Shown here one piece after another: positions 7,755 through 17,416 of a DNA stretch of 64,000 nt (position 1 is the stretch's first letter; each line of letters starts with the position of its first letter). The position numbers and the translations under genes were made by a program. This DNA comes from Streptomyces sp. NRRL F-6676 (GTDB lineage Bacteria; Actinomycetota; Actinomycetes; Streptomycetales; Streptomycetaceae): contig NZ_JOHS01000002.1 in the NCBI RefSeq assembly GCF_000725625.1, positions 124,001 through 188,000 on the forward strand, read 5' to 3'. Under the pieces are notes generated by a model. That model did no database searches. It saw only the letters and a program-made list of their open reading frames with translations, and was not told where the DNA came from.

Positions 7755-8636
7755 GTGAGCAGCCTGAGCGGTCCGCCGGCGGTGCCGTACGAGTTCGACG
7801 TCGTGCGGCGCGGCTACCGTCCCGACCGGGTCGACGCCTTCGTCGGGCACCTCTCGCGGGACCGCGACGCCGCCTGGGAACGGGCGGCGCGGCTGACCGT
7901 GCTGGCCCGGGAGATGGACGAGGAGCTGGCGCCGCTGCGGGAGGCGGTGGCCGGCCTGGCCCCGCAGACGTACGAGAGCCTCGGCGAGGGCGCGCGACGG
8001 CTGTTCGAGTCCGTGCGCGAGGAGGCCGAGGCCGTACGGGAGTCCGGGCGCCGGGAGGCGGAGCGGCTGGCCGCCGAGGCCGAGGCGGCGGCCCGGCGCA
8101 TCGCCGAGGCCGCGCGGGCGTACGCCGACGGGGTGCTGGCCGAGGCCGAGGAGCAGGCCGGACGGCGGCTGGCGGCGGCCCGCGCGGAGGCCGACGAGGT
8201 GCGGATCGCCGCCCGGCGCGAGGTGAAGGCGGGCCGCGGCGAGTCCCTCGCGGCGATGCGGGAGGCCCGGGAGCGGACCCAGGCGCTGCTGGACGACCGC
8301 GAGCGCGAGCGGGCGGAGCGGTTCGCCGAGGTCGACCGGGCCGCCGCCGAGCGGACGGCGGAACTGGACGCGCGCTGCGCGGAACGGACGGCCGAGGCCG
8401 AGGCGGGCCTCGCGGAGGCGGAACGGGCGCTGGCCCGGGCGGCGGAGGACGCCGAGCGCGAGGAGGCGGCGGCGCGGACGCGGGCGGAGGAACTGGTGGC
8501 CGAGGCCAGGGCCCGCGAGGAGCAGATCGCGCGGGACACGGAGCGGGTGCTGCGGGAGCACGGGGAGCGGTGGGACGACGTACGGGCCCGGATCGACCAG
8601 GTCAGGGCCAGCCTGCTGGCGCTCAGGGGAGGGTGA
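7755..8636 (+). CDS. long coiled-coil protein (DivIVA-like; 'cellulose-binding' family)
   Basis: A 293-residue soluble protein. The first 45 residues (YEFDVVRRGYRPDRVDAFVGHL) match the DivIVA-type N-terminal segment that begins with F-x-V-x-R-x-GY. From about residue 85 to 290 it is an almost unbroken Ala/Glu/Arg-rich coiled coil. Homologues in Streptomyces are often labelled 'cellulose-binding protein', but the sequence suggests a cytoskeletal or scaffold role, as in Scy/FilP/DivIVA proteins of polar growth. The GTG at 7755 follows AGAGGAG at seven bases; longer upstream frame is not needed. It precedes the ABC exporter by 372 bases. Function beyond scaffold is not known. Confidence 0.75.
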   Translation: MSSLSGPPAVPYEFDVVRRGYRPDRVDAFVGHLSRDRDAAWERAARLTVLAREMDEELAPLREAVAGLAPQTYESLGEGARRLFESVREEAEAVRESGRREAERLAAEAEAAARRIAEAARAYADGVLAEAEEQAGRRLAAARAEADEVRIAARREVKAGRGESLAAMREARERTQALLDDRERERAERFAEVDRAAAERTAELDARCAERTAEAEAGLAEAERALARAAEDAEREEAAARTRAEELVAEARAREEQIARDTERVLREHGERWDDVRARIDQVRASLLALRGG

Positions 8637-9008
8637 GCGAGGCCCGGGGGGTGGAGCGGTGACTCCACCGACGGGTGGACGGCCCCTAGGGGATCCTCCG
8701 TAGTAGGGGTGGGGGCACAGTCGTCCCGGCGGAGGACGAGGAAGGACACCGCTGTTCCTTAGGCTGGCTTTACGCCGCTGGGGAGCGGGCGGGACGTACG
8801 GGGGGTCGTACGGACCGCAGGCAAGGGGGTGGGGTTTTCCCCAGGGGAAGAGGGGGCTCGGCACCAGCGCGCCCGAGGGGGCACCGGCGCCAGACTCATG
8901 GTCGTACCGCTTCGGGCCACGCACCGCACCGCCCGTCGGTCACCTCACCACCGCACCGCTTCGCGCGTCGCACCGCGCACATTCGCAGACCCATATAGGA
9001 GACATACC
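8637..9008 (+). promoter_or_regulatory. upstream region of the first ABC exporter
   Basis: These 372 bases hold no gene. TAGGCT (8760-8765) is a good -10 candidate, overlapped on its upstream side by an interrupted inverted repeat AAGGA (8742-8746) / TCCTT (8756-8760); there is no clear -35 box, so an activator or alternative sigma factor may be needed. AGGAG stands just before the GTG at 9009. Confidence 0.35.
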
Positions 9009-9797
9009 GTGACATCGGCTGTGACCATTCCCAGGCACGGGGGTACTGGAGGGCGTACGGCCGTTGCCGCGCGGGCGCGGCAGGTCGTGAAGGCGTACGG
9101 CTCCGGGGAGACCCGCGTCGTCGCGCTCGACCGCGTCGACGTGGACATCGCCCGCGGCCAGTTCACCGCGATCATGGGCCCCTCGGGGTCCGGCAAGTCC
9201 ACCCTGATGCACTGCCTCGCCGGTCTCGACACCGTGACCGAGGGTCAGATCTACCTGGACGACACCGAGATAACCGGTCTGAAGGACAAGAAGCTGACGC
9301 AGCTGCGCCGGGACCGGATCGGGTTCATCTTCCAGGCGTTCAACCTGCTGCCGACGCTGAACGCGCTGGAGAACATCACGCTGCCCATGGACATCGCGGG
9401 CCGCAAGGCGGACAAGGCGTGGCTGAACCGGGTCGTGGAGACCGTCGGCCTGGCCGAGCGGCTCAAGCACCGTCCCAGCCAGCTCTCCGGCGGCCAGCAG
9501 CAGCGCGTCGCCGTGGCCCGGGCGCTGGCCGCCCGCCCCGAGATCATCTTCGGTGACGAGCCGACCGGAAACCTGGACTCCCGGGCCGGCGCGGAGGTCC
9601 TCGGCTTCCTGCGCACCTCCGTCGACGAGCTGGGCCAGACCATCGTGATGGTCACCCACGACCCGGTGGCGGCCTCGTACGCGGACCGGGTGCTGTACCT
9701 CGCCGACGGCCGCATCGTCGACGAGATGCGGCAGCCCACCGCCGAGCAGGTCCTGGACCGCATGAAGGACTTCGACGCCCGGGGGCGCACGTCATGA
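9009..9797 (+). CDS. ABC transporter ATP-binding protein (MacB/LolD type)
   Basis: A 262-residue ATPase with Walker A GPSGSGKST (57-65), the signature LSGGQQQR, Walker B IIFGDEPTGNLDS and the switch His in MVTHDP. The FQAFNLLPTLNALEN Q-loop region is typical of the MacB/LolD/FtsE group that drives mechanotransmission or export of peptides and antibiotics. GTG start with AGGAG upstream. Its stop overlaps the permease ATG (ATGA), so the two are translationally coupled. A near-identical paralogue lies at 36825. From memory the S. coelicolor counterpart responds to cell-wall antibiotics; that is not visible here. Confidence 0.92.
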   Translation: MTSAVTIPRHGGTGGRTAVAARARQVVKAYGSGETRVVALDRVDVDIARGQFTAIMGPSGSGKSTLMHCLAGLDTVTEGQIYLDDTEITGLKDKKLTQLRRDRIGFIFQAFNLLPTLNALENITLPMDIAGRKADKAWLNRVVETVGLAERLKHRPSQLSGGQQQRVAVARALAARPEIIFGDEPTGNLDSRAGAEVLGFLRTSVDELGQTIVMVTHDPVAASYADRVLYLADGRIVDEMRQPTAEQVLDRMKDFDARGRTS

Positions 9798-12373
9798 CCG
9801 TCCTGAAGACCTCGATGCGCAACTTCTTCGCGCACAAGGGACGCATGGCGCTGTCGGCCGTGGCGGTCCTGCTGTCGGTGGCGTTCGTGTGCGGCACGCT
9901 CGTCTTCACCGACACGATGAACACGACGTTCGACAAGCTGTTCGCCGCGACCTCCTCCGACGTGACGGTCTCCCCGAAGGAGGCCTCCGACAGCGGTGAG
10001 ACCACCTCCGACACCGGGAAGCCGCCGGTCCTGCCGGCCTCCGTGCTGGGCAGGGTGCGCGGCGCGGACGGCGTGAAGTCGGCCGAGGGCACGGTGTTCT
10101 CGTCCTCGGTGACCGTCGTCGACGCCGACAAGGACAGCCTGTCGCCCACCAGCGGCGCGCCGACCATCGTCGGCAGCTGGAACGGCAACGACGCCCGCAC
10201 CATGAAGATCACCGACGGGGCGGCGCCCAAGGGCGCGGACCAGATCATGGTGGACGCCGACACCGCCGACAAGCACCATCTCGAGCTCGGCGACGAGATC
10301 TCCGTGATCAGCGCGGTGGGCACGCACCCGGCGAAGATCTCCGGGTTCGCCGCGTTCACCGTCACCAACCCCGGTGCCGCGATCTTCTACTTCGACACCG
10401 CGACCGCGCAGAGGACGCTGGTCGGCGAGAGCGGCGTCTACACCACCGTCAACGTGACGGCGGCCGCCGGGGTGAGCGACGCGGCGCTGAAGAAGAACGT
10501 CGCGGGCGCGCTCGGCACCGGCTACAAGGTGCAGACCGCCAAGGAGGTCTCCGACGCCAACCAGAACGAGATCGGCAGCTTCCTGGACGTCATGAAGTAC
10601 GCGATGCTCGGCTTCGCCGGGGTCGCCTTCCTCGTCGGGATCTTCCTGATCATCAACACGTTCTCCATGCTCGTCGCCCAGCGCACCCGGGAGATCGGGC
10701 TGATGCGGGCCATCGGCTCCTCGCGCAAGCAGGTCAACCGGTCGGTGCTGGTCGAGGCGCTGCTGCTGGGCGTGTTCGGCTCCGTGCTCGGGGTCGGGGC
10801 GGGCGTCGGCATCGCGGTCGGGCTGATGAAGGTCATGGGCGCGGTGGGCATGGAACTGTCCACCGACGACCTGACCGTCGCCTGGACCACGCCGGTGGCC
10901 GGGATCGCGCTCGGCGTCATCGTCACCGTCCTCGCCGCGTATCTGCCGGCCCGGCGGGCGGGCAAGGTCTCGCCGATGGCCGCGCTGCGGGACGCCGGGG
11001 CCCCGGCGGACGCCCGCGCCGGACGCGTCCGGGCCGTCCTCGGCGTCCTGCTCACCGGCGGCGGCGTGGCGTCGCTGTACGCGGCCGGGTCGGCGGCCAA
11101 GGCGACCGAGGGGTCGCTGTGGCTGGGGCTCGGCGTGGTGCTCTCGCTCATCGGCTTCGTCGTCATCGGTCCGCTGCTGGCGAGCGGGGTGGTGCGGGTC
11201 CTGGGCGCGGTGCTGCTGCGGATGTTCGGGCCGGTCGGCCGGATGGCCGAGCGCAACGCGCTGCGCAACCCGCGCCGCACGGGGGCGACCGGCGCGGCCC
11301 TGATGATCGGGCTCGCCCTGGTGGCCTGCCTGTCGGTGGTCGGCTCCTCGATGGTCGCCTCGGCGACGGACCAGCTCGACAAGACCGTCGGCACGGACTT
11401 CATCATCCAGTCCGACAGCGGGCAGCGGATCACGCCCGAGGCGGTGAAGGCCGTCAAGTCGGTGCCGGAGCTGGAGCGGGTCACCGAGTACCGGGTGACG
11501 GAGGCGGACTACACCATGCCCGACGGCGCGACCCTCAAGGACACCGCCATCACGGCCGCCGACCCGACGTACGCGCAGGATCTGCGCACCAAGACGGTGG
11601 CCGGCGACATCGCCGACGCGTACAAGCCGGACTCGATGTCCGTCCACGAGAAGTTCGCCGAGGACCACGGGATCCACCTCGGCTCGAAGATGAAGGTCGA
11701 CTTCCACGACGGCGCCACCGCGGCGCTGACCGTGCGGGCCATCACCAGCGACGACGTGGTGATCGACAAGGGCGCGATGTACACGTCCATCGACACCGTG
11801 CGCAAGTACGTGCCCGCCAAGCGGATGCCGCTGGACATGCTGCTCTTCGGCACGGCGAAGGACGGGCAGCAGGACGCCGCGTACAAGGCGCTCAAGGCGG
11901 AGCTGCACGACTTCCCGCAGTACACGGTCCGCGACCAGACCGACTACAAGCAGGAACTGAAGGACCAGATCGGCCAGCTCCTGAACCTGATCTACGGGCT
12001 GCTGGCGCTCGCGATCATCGTGGCGGTCCTCGGCGTGGTCAACACGCTGGCGCTGTCGGTGGTGGAGCGCACGCGGGAGATCGGCCTGATGCGGGCGATC
12101 GGCCTCTCGCGGCGACAGCTGCGCCGGATGATCCGCCTGGAGTCGGTCGTGATCGCCCTCTTCGGCGCGCTCCTCGGCCTGGGCCTGGGCATGGGCTGGG
12201 GCGCCACGGCCCAGCAGCTCCTGGCCCTGGAGGGCCTGAAGGTCCTGGACATCCCCTGGCCGACGATCACAGGCGTCTTCATCGGCTCGGCGTTCGTGGG
12301 CCTCTTCGCGGCCCTGGTCCCGGCGTTCCGCGCGGGCCGGATGAACGTCCTGAACGCGATCGCCACGGAGTAG
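9794..12373 (+). CDS. FtsX-type ABC transporter permease (MacB-like, duplicated)
   Basis: This 859-residue membrane protein has an N-terminal transmembrane helix (15-37), a periplasmic-type MacB core domain (about 45-255), an FtsX domain with three helices (about 265-390), two more helices around 410-470, then a second core domain and a second FtsX domain ending with the conserved FxAGRMNVLNAIATE tail. RTREIGLMRAIG appears twice (in both FtsX domains), showing internal duplication. ATGA overlap couples it to the ATPase. Together they likely form a mechanotransmission or efflux system for envelope-active compounds. Substrate unknown. Confidence 0.9.
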   Translation: MTVLKTSMRNFFAHKGRMALSAVAVLLSVAFVCGTLVFTDTMNTTFDKLFAATSSDVTVSPKEASDSGETTSDTGKPPVLPASVLGRVRGADGVKSAEGTVFSSSVTVVDADKDSLSPTSGAPTIVGSWNGNDARTMKITDGAAPKGADQIMVDADTADKHHLELGDEISVISAVGTHPAKISGFAAFTVTNPGAAIFYFDTATAQRTLVGESGVYTTVNVTAAAGVSDAALKKNVAGALGTGYKVQTAKEVSDANQNEIGSFLDVMKYAMLGFAGVAFLVGIFLIINTFSMLVAQRTREIGLMRAIGSSRKQVNRSVLVEALLLGVFGSVLGVGAGVGIAVGLMKVMGAVGMELSTDDLTVAWTTPVAGIALGVIVTVLAAYLPARRAGKVSPMAALRDAGAPADARAGRVRAVLGVLLTGGGVASLYAAGSAAKATEGSLWLGLGVVLSLIGFVVIGPLLASGVVRVLGAVLLRMFGPVGRMAERNALRNPRRTGATGAALMIGLALVACLSVVGSSMVASATDQLDKTVGTDFIIQSDSGQRITPEAVKAVKSVPELERVTEYRVTEADYTMPDGATLKDTAITAADPTYAQDLRTKTVAGDIADAYKPDSMSVHEKFAEDHGIHLGSKMKVDFHDGATAALTVRAITSDDVVIDKGAMYTSIDTVRKYVPAKRMPLDMLLFGTAKDGQQDAAYKALKAELHDFPQYTVRDQTDYKQELKDQIGQLLNLIYGLLALAIIVAVLGVVNTLALSVVERTREIGLMRAIGLSRRQLRRMIRLESVVIALFGALLGLGLGMGWGATAQQLLALEGLKVLDIPWPTITGVFIGSAFVGLFAALVPAFRAGRMNVLNAIATE

Positions 12374-12395
12374 CCGCCGCCGGTTGTACGGGGGT

Positions 12396-12446
12396 ACGGC
12401 GAGCCCGGAGTCGAGAGGTGGCCCTCTGCGACTCCGGGCTCGCCGT
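12396..12446 (+). terminator. terminator after first ABC permease
   Basis: A perfect 18-bp inverted repeat (12396-12413 with 12429-12446) lies 22 bases past the permease stop and isolates the exporter from mfd. Confidence 0.85.
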
Positions 12447-12629
12447 TCGGCTGCGGCACCCGGGGACGGGCAGGGCGGGGGCGGCGGGGGCGGGGAAACC
12501 GGGCGGTGGCCCCCGTAGGGGCGACGTACCCTGGGAAGGTCCCCCGGCCCGCCCCGCGTGTCGGGTCGTTCGCGTTGCACACCGCCCCCCGCGGCGGCCT
12601 CCTCAGCCGGGATGGATGGAAAGTTCTTC

Positions 12630-15600
12630 ATGAGCCTGCACGGTCTGCTCGACGCCGTCGTCAAGGACCCCGCCCTCGCGGAGGCGGTCACCGCCGCCAC
12701 CGACGGCAACCGCATGCACGTCGACCTCGTCGGCCCGCCCGCCGCGCGCCCCTTCACCGTCGCCGCCCTCGCCCGCGACACCGGCCGGCCCGTCCTCGCC
12801 GTCACCGCCACCGGCCGCGAGGCCGAGGACCTCGCCGCCGCGCTGCGCACGCTCCTGCCTCCGCAGGGCGTCGTGGGGTACCCCTCCTGGGAGACCCTCC
12901 CGCACGAGCGCCTCAGCCCCCGCAGCGACACCGTCGGCCGCCGCCTCGCCGTCCTGCGCCGCCTCGCGCACCCCCGCACCGACGACCCCGAGACCGGCCC
13001 GGTCTCCGTGGTCGTCGCCCCCGTGCGCTCCGTGCTCCAGCCGCAGGTCAAGGGCCTGGGCGACCTCGTCCCGGTGGCGCTGCGCAGCGGCCAGACCGCC
13101 GATCTCGGCGAGGTCGTCGCCGCCCTGGCCGCCGCCGCGTACTCCCGCGTCGAGCTGGTGGAGAAGCGCGGCGAGTTCGCCGTTCGCGGCGGCATCCTGG
13201 ACGTCTTCCCGCCCACCGAGGAACACCCCCTGCGCATCGAGTTCTGGGGCGACGACGTCGAGGAGATCCGCTACTTCAAGGTCGCCGACCAGCGCTCCCT
13301 GGAGGTCGCCGAGCACGGCCTGTGGGCGCCCCCCTGCCGCGAACTGCTGCTCACCGACGACGTACGGCAGCGGGCCGCCGCGCTCGCCGAGGAACACCCC
13401 GAGCTGGGCGAACTCCTCGGGAAGATCGCCGAGGGCATCGCCGTGGAGGGCATGGAGTCCCTCGCGCCCGTCCTCGTCGACGACATGGAACTCCTGCTCG
13501 ACGTGCTGCCCAAGGGCACGATGGCCGTCGTCTGCGACCCCGAGCGGGTCCGCACCCGCTCGGCGGACCTGGTGGCGACCTCGCAGGAGTTCCTCCAGGC
13601 GTCCTGGGCGGCCACGGCCGGCGGGGGCGAGGCGCCGATCGACGTGGACGCCGCCTCCCTGTGGTCGCTCGCCGACGTCCGGGACCGGGCCCGCGAGCTG
13701 GACATGATGTGGTGGTCGGTCTCCCCGTTCGCCGCCGACCTCGACCTGGACGCCGACACCCTCAAGCTCGGCATGCACGCCCCCGAGACCTACCGCGGCG
13801 ACACCGCGAAGGCGCTCGCCGACACCAAGGGCTGGCTCGCCGACGGCTGGCGCACGGTGTTCGTCACCGAGGGCCAGGGCCCCGCCTCCCGCACGGTCGA
13901 GGTGCTCGGCGGCGAGGGCGTCGCGGCCCGGCTCGACGTCGACCTCGGCGAGATCTCCCCGTCCGTCGTCCACGTGGCGTGCGGCTGCATCGACCACGGC
14001 TTCGTCGACCCCGCGCTCCGGCTCGCCGTCCTCACCGAGACCGACCTGACCGGGCAGAAAGCGGCCGGCCGCGAGGGCGCCCGGATGCCCGCCCGGCGCC
14101 GCAAGACCATCGACCCGCTCACCCTGGAGGCGGGCGACTACATCGTCCACGAGCAGCACGGCGTGGGCCGCTACATCGAGATGGTGCAGCGCACCGTGCA
14201 GGGCGCCACCCGCGAGTACCTGGTCGTCGAGTACGCCCCCGCCAAGCGCGGCCAGCCCGGCGACCGCCTCTACATCCCCACCGACCAGCTGGAGCAGATC
14301 ACCAAGTACGTCGGCGGCGAGGCCCCCACCCTGCACCGGCTCGGCGGCGCCGACTGGACGAAGACCAAGGCGCGCGCCAAGAAGGCGGTCAAGGAGATCG
14401 CCGCGGACCTCATCAAGCTGTACAGCGCGCGCATGGCCGCGCCCGGACACGCGTTCGGCGCCGACACGCCCTGGCAGCGCGAGCTGGAGGACGCCTTCCC
14501 GTACGCCGAGACCCCGGACCAGCTCACCACAATCGCCGAGGTCAAGGACGACATGGAGAAGTCGGTCCCGATGGACCGGCTGATCTGCGGCGACGTCGGC
14601 TACGGCAAGACGGAGATCGCGGTGCGGGCCGCGTTCAAGGCGGTCCAGGACGGCAAGCAGGTTGCCGTCCTCGTCCCCACCACGCTGCTGGTGCAGCAGC
14701 ACTTCGGCACGTTCTCCGAGCGCTACGCCCAGTTCCCCGTCAGTGTGAAGGCGCTCTCCCGCTTCCAGACGGACACCGAGGCGAAGGCGGTCCTGGAGGG
14801 GCTGCGGGAGGGCTCGGTGGACGTCGTCATCGGCACCCACCGGCTGTTCTCCTCCGAGACGAAGTTCAAGGACCTCGGCCTGGTCATCGTCGACGAGGAG
14901 CAGCGCTTCGGCGTCGAGCACAAGGAGCAGCTGAAGAAGCTGCGCGCCAACGTCGACGTGCTGACGATGTCCGCGACCCCGATCCCCCGAACCCTGGAGA
15001 TGGCGGTCACCGGCATCCGCGAGATGTCCACGATCACCACGCCCCCGGAGGAGCGCCACCCGGTGCTCACCTTCGTCGGACCGTACGAGGAGAAGCAGAT
15101 CGGCGCGGCGATCCGCCGTGAGCTGCTGCGCGAGGGCCAGGTCTTCTACATCCACAACCGGGTGGAGTCCATCGACCGTGCGGCGGCCCGGCTGCGCGAG
15201 ATCGTCCCCGAGGCGCGCATCGCCACCGCGCACGGGCAGATGTCGGAGCAGGCGCTCGAACAGGTGGTCGTCGACTTCTGGGAGAAGCGGTCCGACGTCC
15301 TCGTCTCGACGACGATCGTCGAGTCCGGCATCGACATCTCCAACGCCAACACCCTCATCGTCGAGCGCGGCGACAACTTCGGCCTCAGCCAGCTCCACCA
15401 GCTGCGCGGCCGGGTGGGCCGGGGCCGCGAGCGCGGGTACGCCTACTTCCTCTACCCGCCGGAGAAGCCGCTCACGGAGACCGCGCACGAGCGGCTCGCG
15501 ACGATCGCCCAGCACACCGAGATGGGTGCGGGCATGTACGTGGCGATGAAGGACCTGGAGATCCGCGGCGCCGGCAACCTGCTCGGCGGCGAGCAGTCCG

Positions 15601-16160
15601 GGCACATCGCGGGCGTCGGCTTCGACCTGTACGTCCGCATGGTCGGCGAGGCGGTCGCGGACTACCGGGCCTCGCTGGAGGGCGGCGTGGAGGAGGAGCC
15701 GCCGCTGGAGGTCAAGATCGAGCTCCCGGTCGACGCGCACGTCCCGCACGACTACGCCCCCGGCGAGCGGCTGCGGTTGCAGGCCTACCGGGCGATCGCC
15801 TCCGTCAACACGGAGGAGGACGTCGCCTCCGTGCGCGAGGAGCTCGTCGACCGCTACGGCAAGCTGCCGGAGCCGGTGGAGAACCTGCTCCTGGTCGCGG
15901 GCCTGCGCATGCTCGCCCGCGCGTGCGGCGTCGGCGAGATCGTCCTCCAGGGCACCAACATCCGCTTCGCCCCGGTGGACCTGCGCGAGTCCCAGGAACT
16001 ACGCGTCAAGCGCCTCTACCCGGGCGCGGTCCTCAAGCCGGCCACCCACCAGATCCTGATCCCCCGCCCCAAGACGGCCAAGATCGGCGGCAAGCCGCTG
16101 GTCGGACGAGAACTGCTGTCGTGGGTGGGCGAGTTCCTGACGTCGGTGCTGGACTCGTAA
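12630..16160 (+). CDS. mfd: transcription-repair coupling factor Mfd
   Basis: A 1176-residue DNA translocase that removes RNA polymerase stalled at lesions and recruits UvrA. In order: UvrB-homology N-terminal module (about 1-350), a Streptomyces-type variable region, the RNA-polymerase interaction domain (GDYIVHEQHGVGRYIEM, about 500-570), a RecG-like helicase with Walker A GDVGYGKT (about 654-661) and DEEQ box (755-758), and a C-terminal TRCF domain. Length matches the family. I chose the ATG at 12630 because the protein begins MSLHGLLDAV as expected and GGAAAG lies upstream; an ATG at 12612 is also in frame. Transcribed alone between two terminators. Confidence 0.95.
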   Translation: MSLHGLLDAVVKDPALAEAVTAATDGNRMHVDLVGPPAARPFTVAALARDTGRPVLAVTATGREAEDLAAALRTLLPPQGVVGYPSWETLPHERLSPRSDTVGRRLAVLRRLAHPRTDDPETGPVSVVVAPVRSVLQPQVKGLGDLVPVALRSGQTADLGEVVAALAAAAYSRVELVEKRGEFAVRGGILDVFPPTEEHPLRIEFWGDDVEEIRYFKVADQRSLEVAEHGLWAPPCRELLLTDDVRQRAAALAEEHPELGELLGKIAEGIAVEGMESLAPVLVDDMELLLDVLPKGTMAVVCDPERVRTRSADLVATSQEFLQASWAATAGGGEAPIDVDAASLWSLADVRDRARELDMMWWSVSPFAADLDLDADTLKLGMHAPETYRGDTAKALADTKGWLADGWRTVFVTEGQGPASRTVEVLGGEGVAARLDVDLGEISPSVVHVACGCIDHGFVDPALRLAVLTETDLTGQKAAGREGARMPARRRKTIDPLTLEAGDYIVHEQHGVGRYIEMVQRTVQGATREYLVVEYAPAKRGQPGDRLYIPTDQLEQITKYVGGEAPTLHRLGGADWTKTKARAKKAVKEIAADLIKLYSARMAAPGHAFGADTPWQRELEDAFPYAETPDQLTTIAEVKDDMEKSVPMDRLICGDVGYGKTEIAVRAAFKAVQDGKQVAVLVPTTLLVQQHFGTFSERYAQFPVSVKALSRFQTDTEAKAVLEGLREGSVDVVIGTHRLFSSETKFKDLGLVIVDEEQRFGVEHKEQLKKLRANVDVLTMSATPIPRTLEMAVTGIREMSTITTPPEERHPVLTFVGPYEEKQIGAAIRRELLREGQVFYIHNRVESIDRAAARLREIVPEARIATAHGQMSEQALEQVVVDFWEKRSDVLVSTTIVESGIDISNANTLIVERGDNFGLSQLHQLRGRVGRGRERGYAYFLYPPEKPLTETAHERLATIAQHTEMGAGMYVAMKDLEIRGAGNLLGGEQSGHIAGVGFDLYVRMVGEAVADYRASLEGGVEEEPPLEVKIELPVDAHVPHDYAPGERLRLQAYRAIASVNTEEDVASVREELVDRYGKLPEPVENLLLVAGLRMLARACGVGEIVLQGTNIRFAPVDLRESQELRVKRLYPGAVLKPATHQILIPRPKTAKIGGKPLVGRELLSWVGEFLTSVLDS

Positions 16161-16194
16161 GAGGGGAGTGTGACGGGGCCGCGCCCGAGGCGAA

Positions 16195-16234
16195 GGGTCC
16201 GCCCGCCAAGGGGAATCCCGAGGCGGACGGACCC
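16195..16234. terminator. bidirectional terminator between mfd and the antitoxin gene
   Basis: A 13-bp inverted repeat with one mismatch (16195-16207 with 16222-16234) lies between the convergent mfd and minus-strand 61-residue gene and can serve both. Confidence 0.7.
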
Positions 16235-16256
16235 GATCGATGTCGTAACCCGCCGG

Positions 16257-16442
16257 CTACGACTCGTCCCGCTTCATGCCCAGCCGGTCCTCCATCTGCT
16301 GCTGGGCCTGATCGACCTGGTCGGTGTACTTCCCGCCGGTCTTGTCGTTCACACGACGCTCCGCCTGGTCCGACATCTTCTCGGACATCTTCCGGCCCTT
16401 GCTGCTCTGCGCCGCGCTCTTGAATCGGTCGAAGATACCCAT
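16257..16442 (-). CDS. Rv0909/MT0933-family putative antitoxin
   Basis: A 61-residue, highly charged protein beginning MGIFDRFKSAAQ and carrying the KTGGKYTDQVDQAQ motif. It matches the small MT0933-like (Rv0909) putative antitoxin family, widely single-copy in actinobacteria. AAGGAG lies eight bases before the ATG. In mycobacteria a toxin gene is adjacent; here no same-strand partner exists, only a divergent gene for a secreted HNH protein at 16614. The antitoxin label is a family name; no evidence here shows that function. Confidence 0.75.
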   Translation of the reverse strand: MGIFDRFKSAAQSSKGRKMSEKMSDQAERRVNDKTGGKYTDQVDQAQQQMEDRLGMKRDES

Positions 16443-16613
16443 CCAGAGGCTCCTTCCGGAGGAGGGACGTGCAGGTGCCTCACCACCGACGATACGCCCG
16501 GCGTGCACCTGTTGCCCGTTGAGTGGTGGTATGCGCATGACACCGCGCTCGCTACGGTGGAAGCGCACGGCTGAACGTGCGCACATCAACGCGGAGCAAG
16601 GGGAGGACGTCCC

Positions 16614-17342
16614 GTGAGGCGATGGAGGGGTGGGGTCGCGGTCGTCGCCCTGGCACTGGCCACCGTGAGCGGCTGCAAGGTGGACGACACGGGGACGGGC
16701 TCCCCGGGCCAGCAGCCGAAGGAGACGGCGGCCGCGCACGGCAGCGCCCTCGCCGCCGCCGACGCGCTGACCGTCAAGGGCAGGGCGCCCAAGACCGGTT
16801 ACAGCAGGGAACGCTTCGGCAGCGCCTGGGCCGACACCGACTCCAACAGCTGCGACACCCGGGACGACATCCTGCGCCGGGACCTGGAGGACGTGAAGTA
16901 CGGCGACGGGGACTGCAAGGTCGCCTCGGGCGAGCTGGACCCCGACCCGTACAGCGGGAAGGCGGTGACGTTCACCCGGGGCCGCAGCCAGGTGGACATC
17001 GACCACCTCGTGGCGCTGTCCGACGCCTGGCAGAAGGGCGCCAAGTACTGGGACCCGGCGAAGCGGATAGCGCTGGCCAATGACCCGCTCAACCTGCTCG
17101 CGGTGGGCGCCACGCCCAACCGCAGCAAGGGCGACGGCGACACCGCGACCTGGCTGCCGCCGTACAAGAAGTACCGCTGCACGTATGTCGCCGCGCAGGT
17201 CGCGGTGAAGAAGAAGTACGGCCTGTGGGTGACGTCGGCGGAGAAGTCCGCGATGAAGAAGGTCCTCTCGACCTGCCCCGGCCAGAAACTGCCCACCGGC
17301 GGCAACCCCACCAAGGCCCCGTCCCGCTTCCACGCCGGCTGA
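16614..17342 (+). CDS. secreted HNH nuclease-family lipoprotein
   Basis: A 242-residue exported lipoprotein. A short signal sequence ends in a lipobox, ATVSGC, with lipid-attachment Cys21. The mature part matches the GmrSD/DUF1524-like HNH group: DIDHLVALSDAW (catalytic His131), NDPLNLL (Asn160) and NRSKGD (Asn169), the beta-beta-alpha metal fold of a nuclease. Cys80, Cys101 and later cysteines could form disulfides outside the cell. The role may be nutrient scavenging from extracellular DNA or competition. GTG start after GGGGAGG. The stop codon lies in a 16-bp tandem duplication. It diverges from the antitoxin gene; a functional link is speculative. Confidence 0.85.
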   Translation: MRRWRGGVAVVALALATVSGCKVDDTGTGSPGQQPKETAAAHGSALAAADALTVKGRAPKTGYSRERFGSAWADTDSNSCDTRDDILRRDLEDVKYGDGDCKVASGELDPDPYSGKAVTFTRGRSQVDIDHLVALSDAWQKGAKYWDPAKRIALANDPLNLLAVGATPNRSKGDGDTATWLPPYKKYRCTYVAAQVAVKKKYGLWVTSAEKSAMKKVLSTCPGQKLPTGGNPTKAPSRFHAG

Positions 17343-17365
17343 CAACGACGCCGGCTGACGACGAC
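17334..17365 (+). repeat. 16-bp tandem duplication spanning the stop codon
   Basis: GCCGGCTGACAACGAC (17334-17349) is followed at once by a copy differing at one base (17350-17365). The first copy contains the TGA stop of the HNH lipoprotein gene. Confidence 0.85.
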
Positions 17366-17394
17366 GCCGGCCGGCACTGGGGGTGCCGGCCGGC
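17366..17394. terminator. bidirectional terminator
   Basis: A perfect 12-bp inverted repeat (17366-17377 with 17383-17394) with loop TGGGG lies between the convergent HNH lipoprotein gene and the minus-strand repeat protein gene. Confidence 0.85.
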
Positions 17395-17416
17395 GCCGAG
17401 CGGGAGGGAGCCGTCC

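Noticed and set aside
9251..13237. A 1328-residue minus-strand frame opposite the ABC permease
   Set aside because: Shadow of the plus-strand exporter and mfd; no ribosome site, no domain, and it runs across a terminator.
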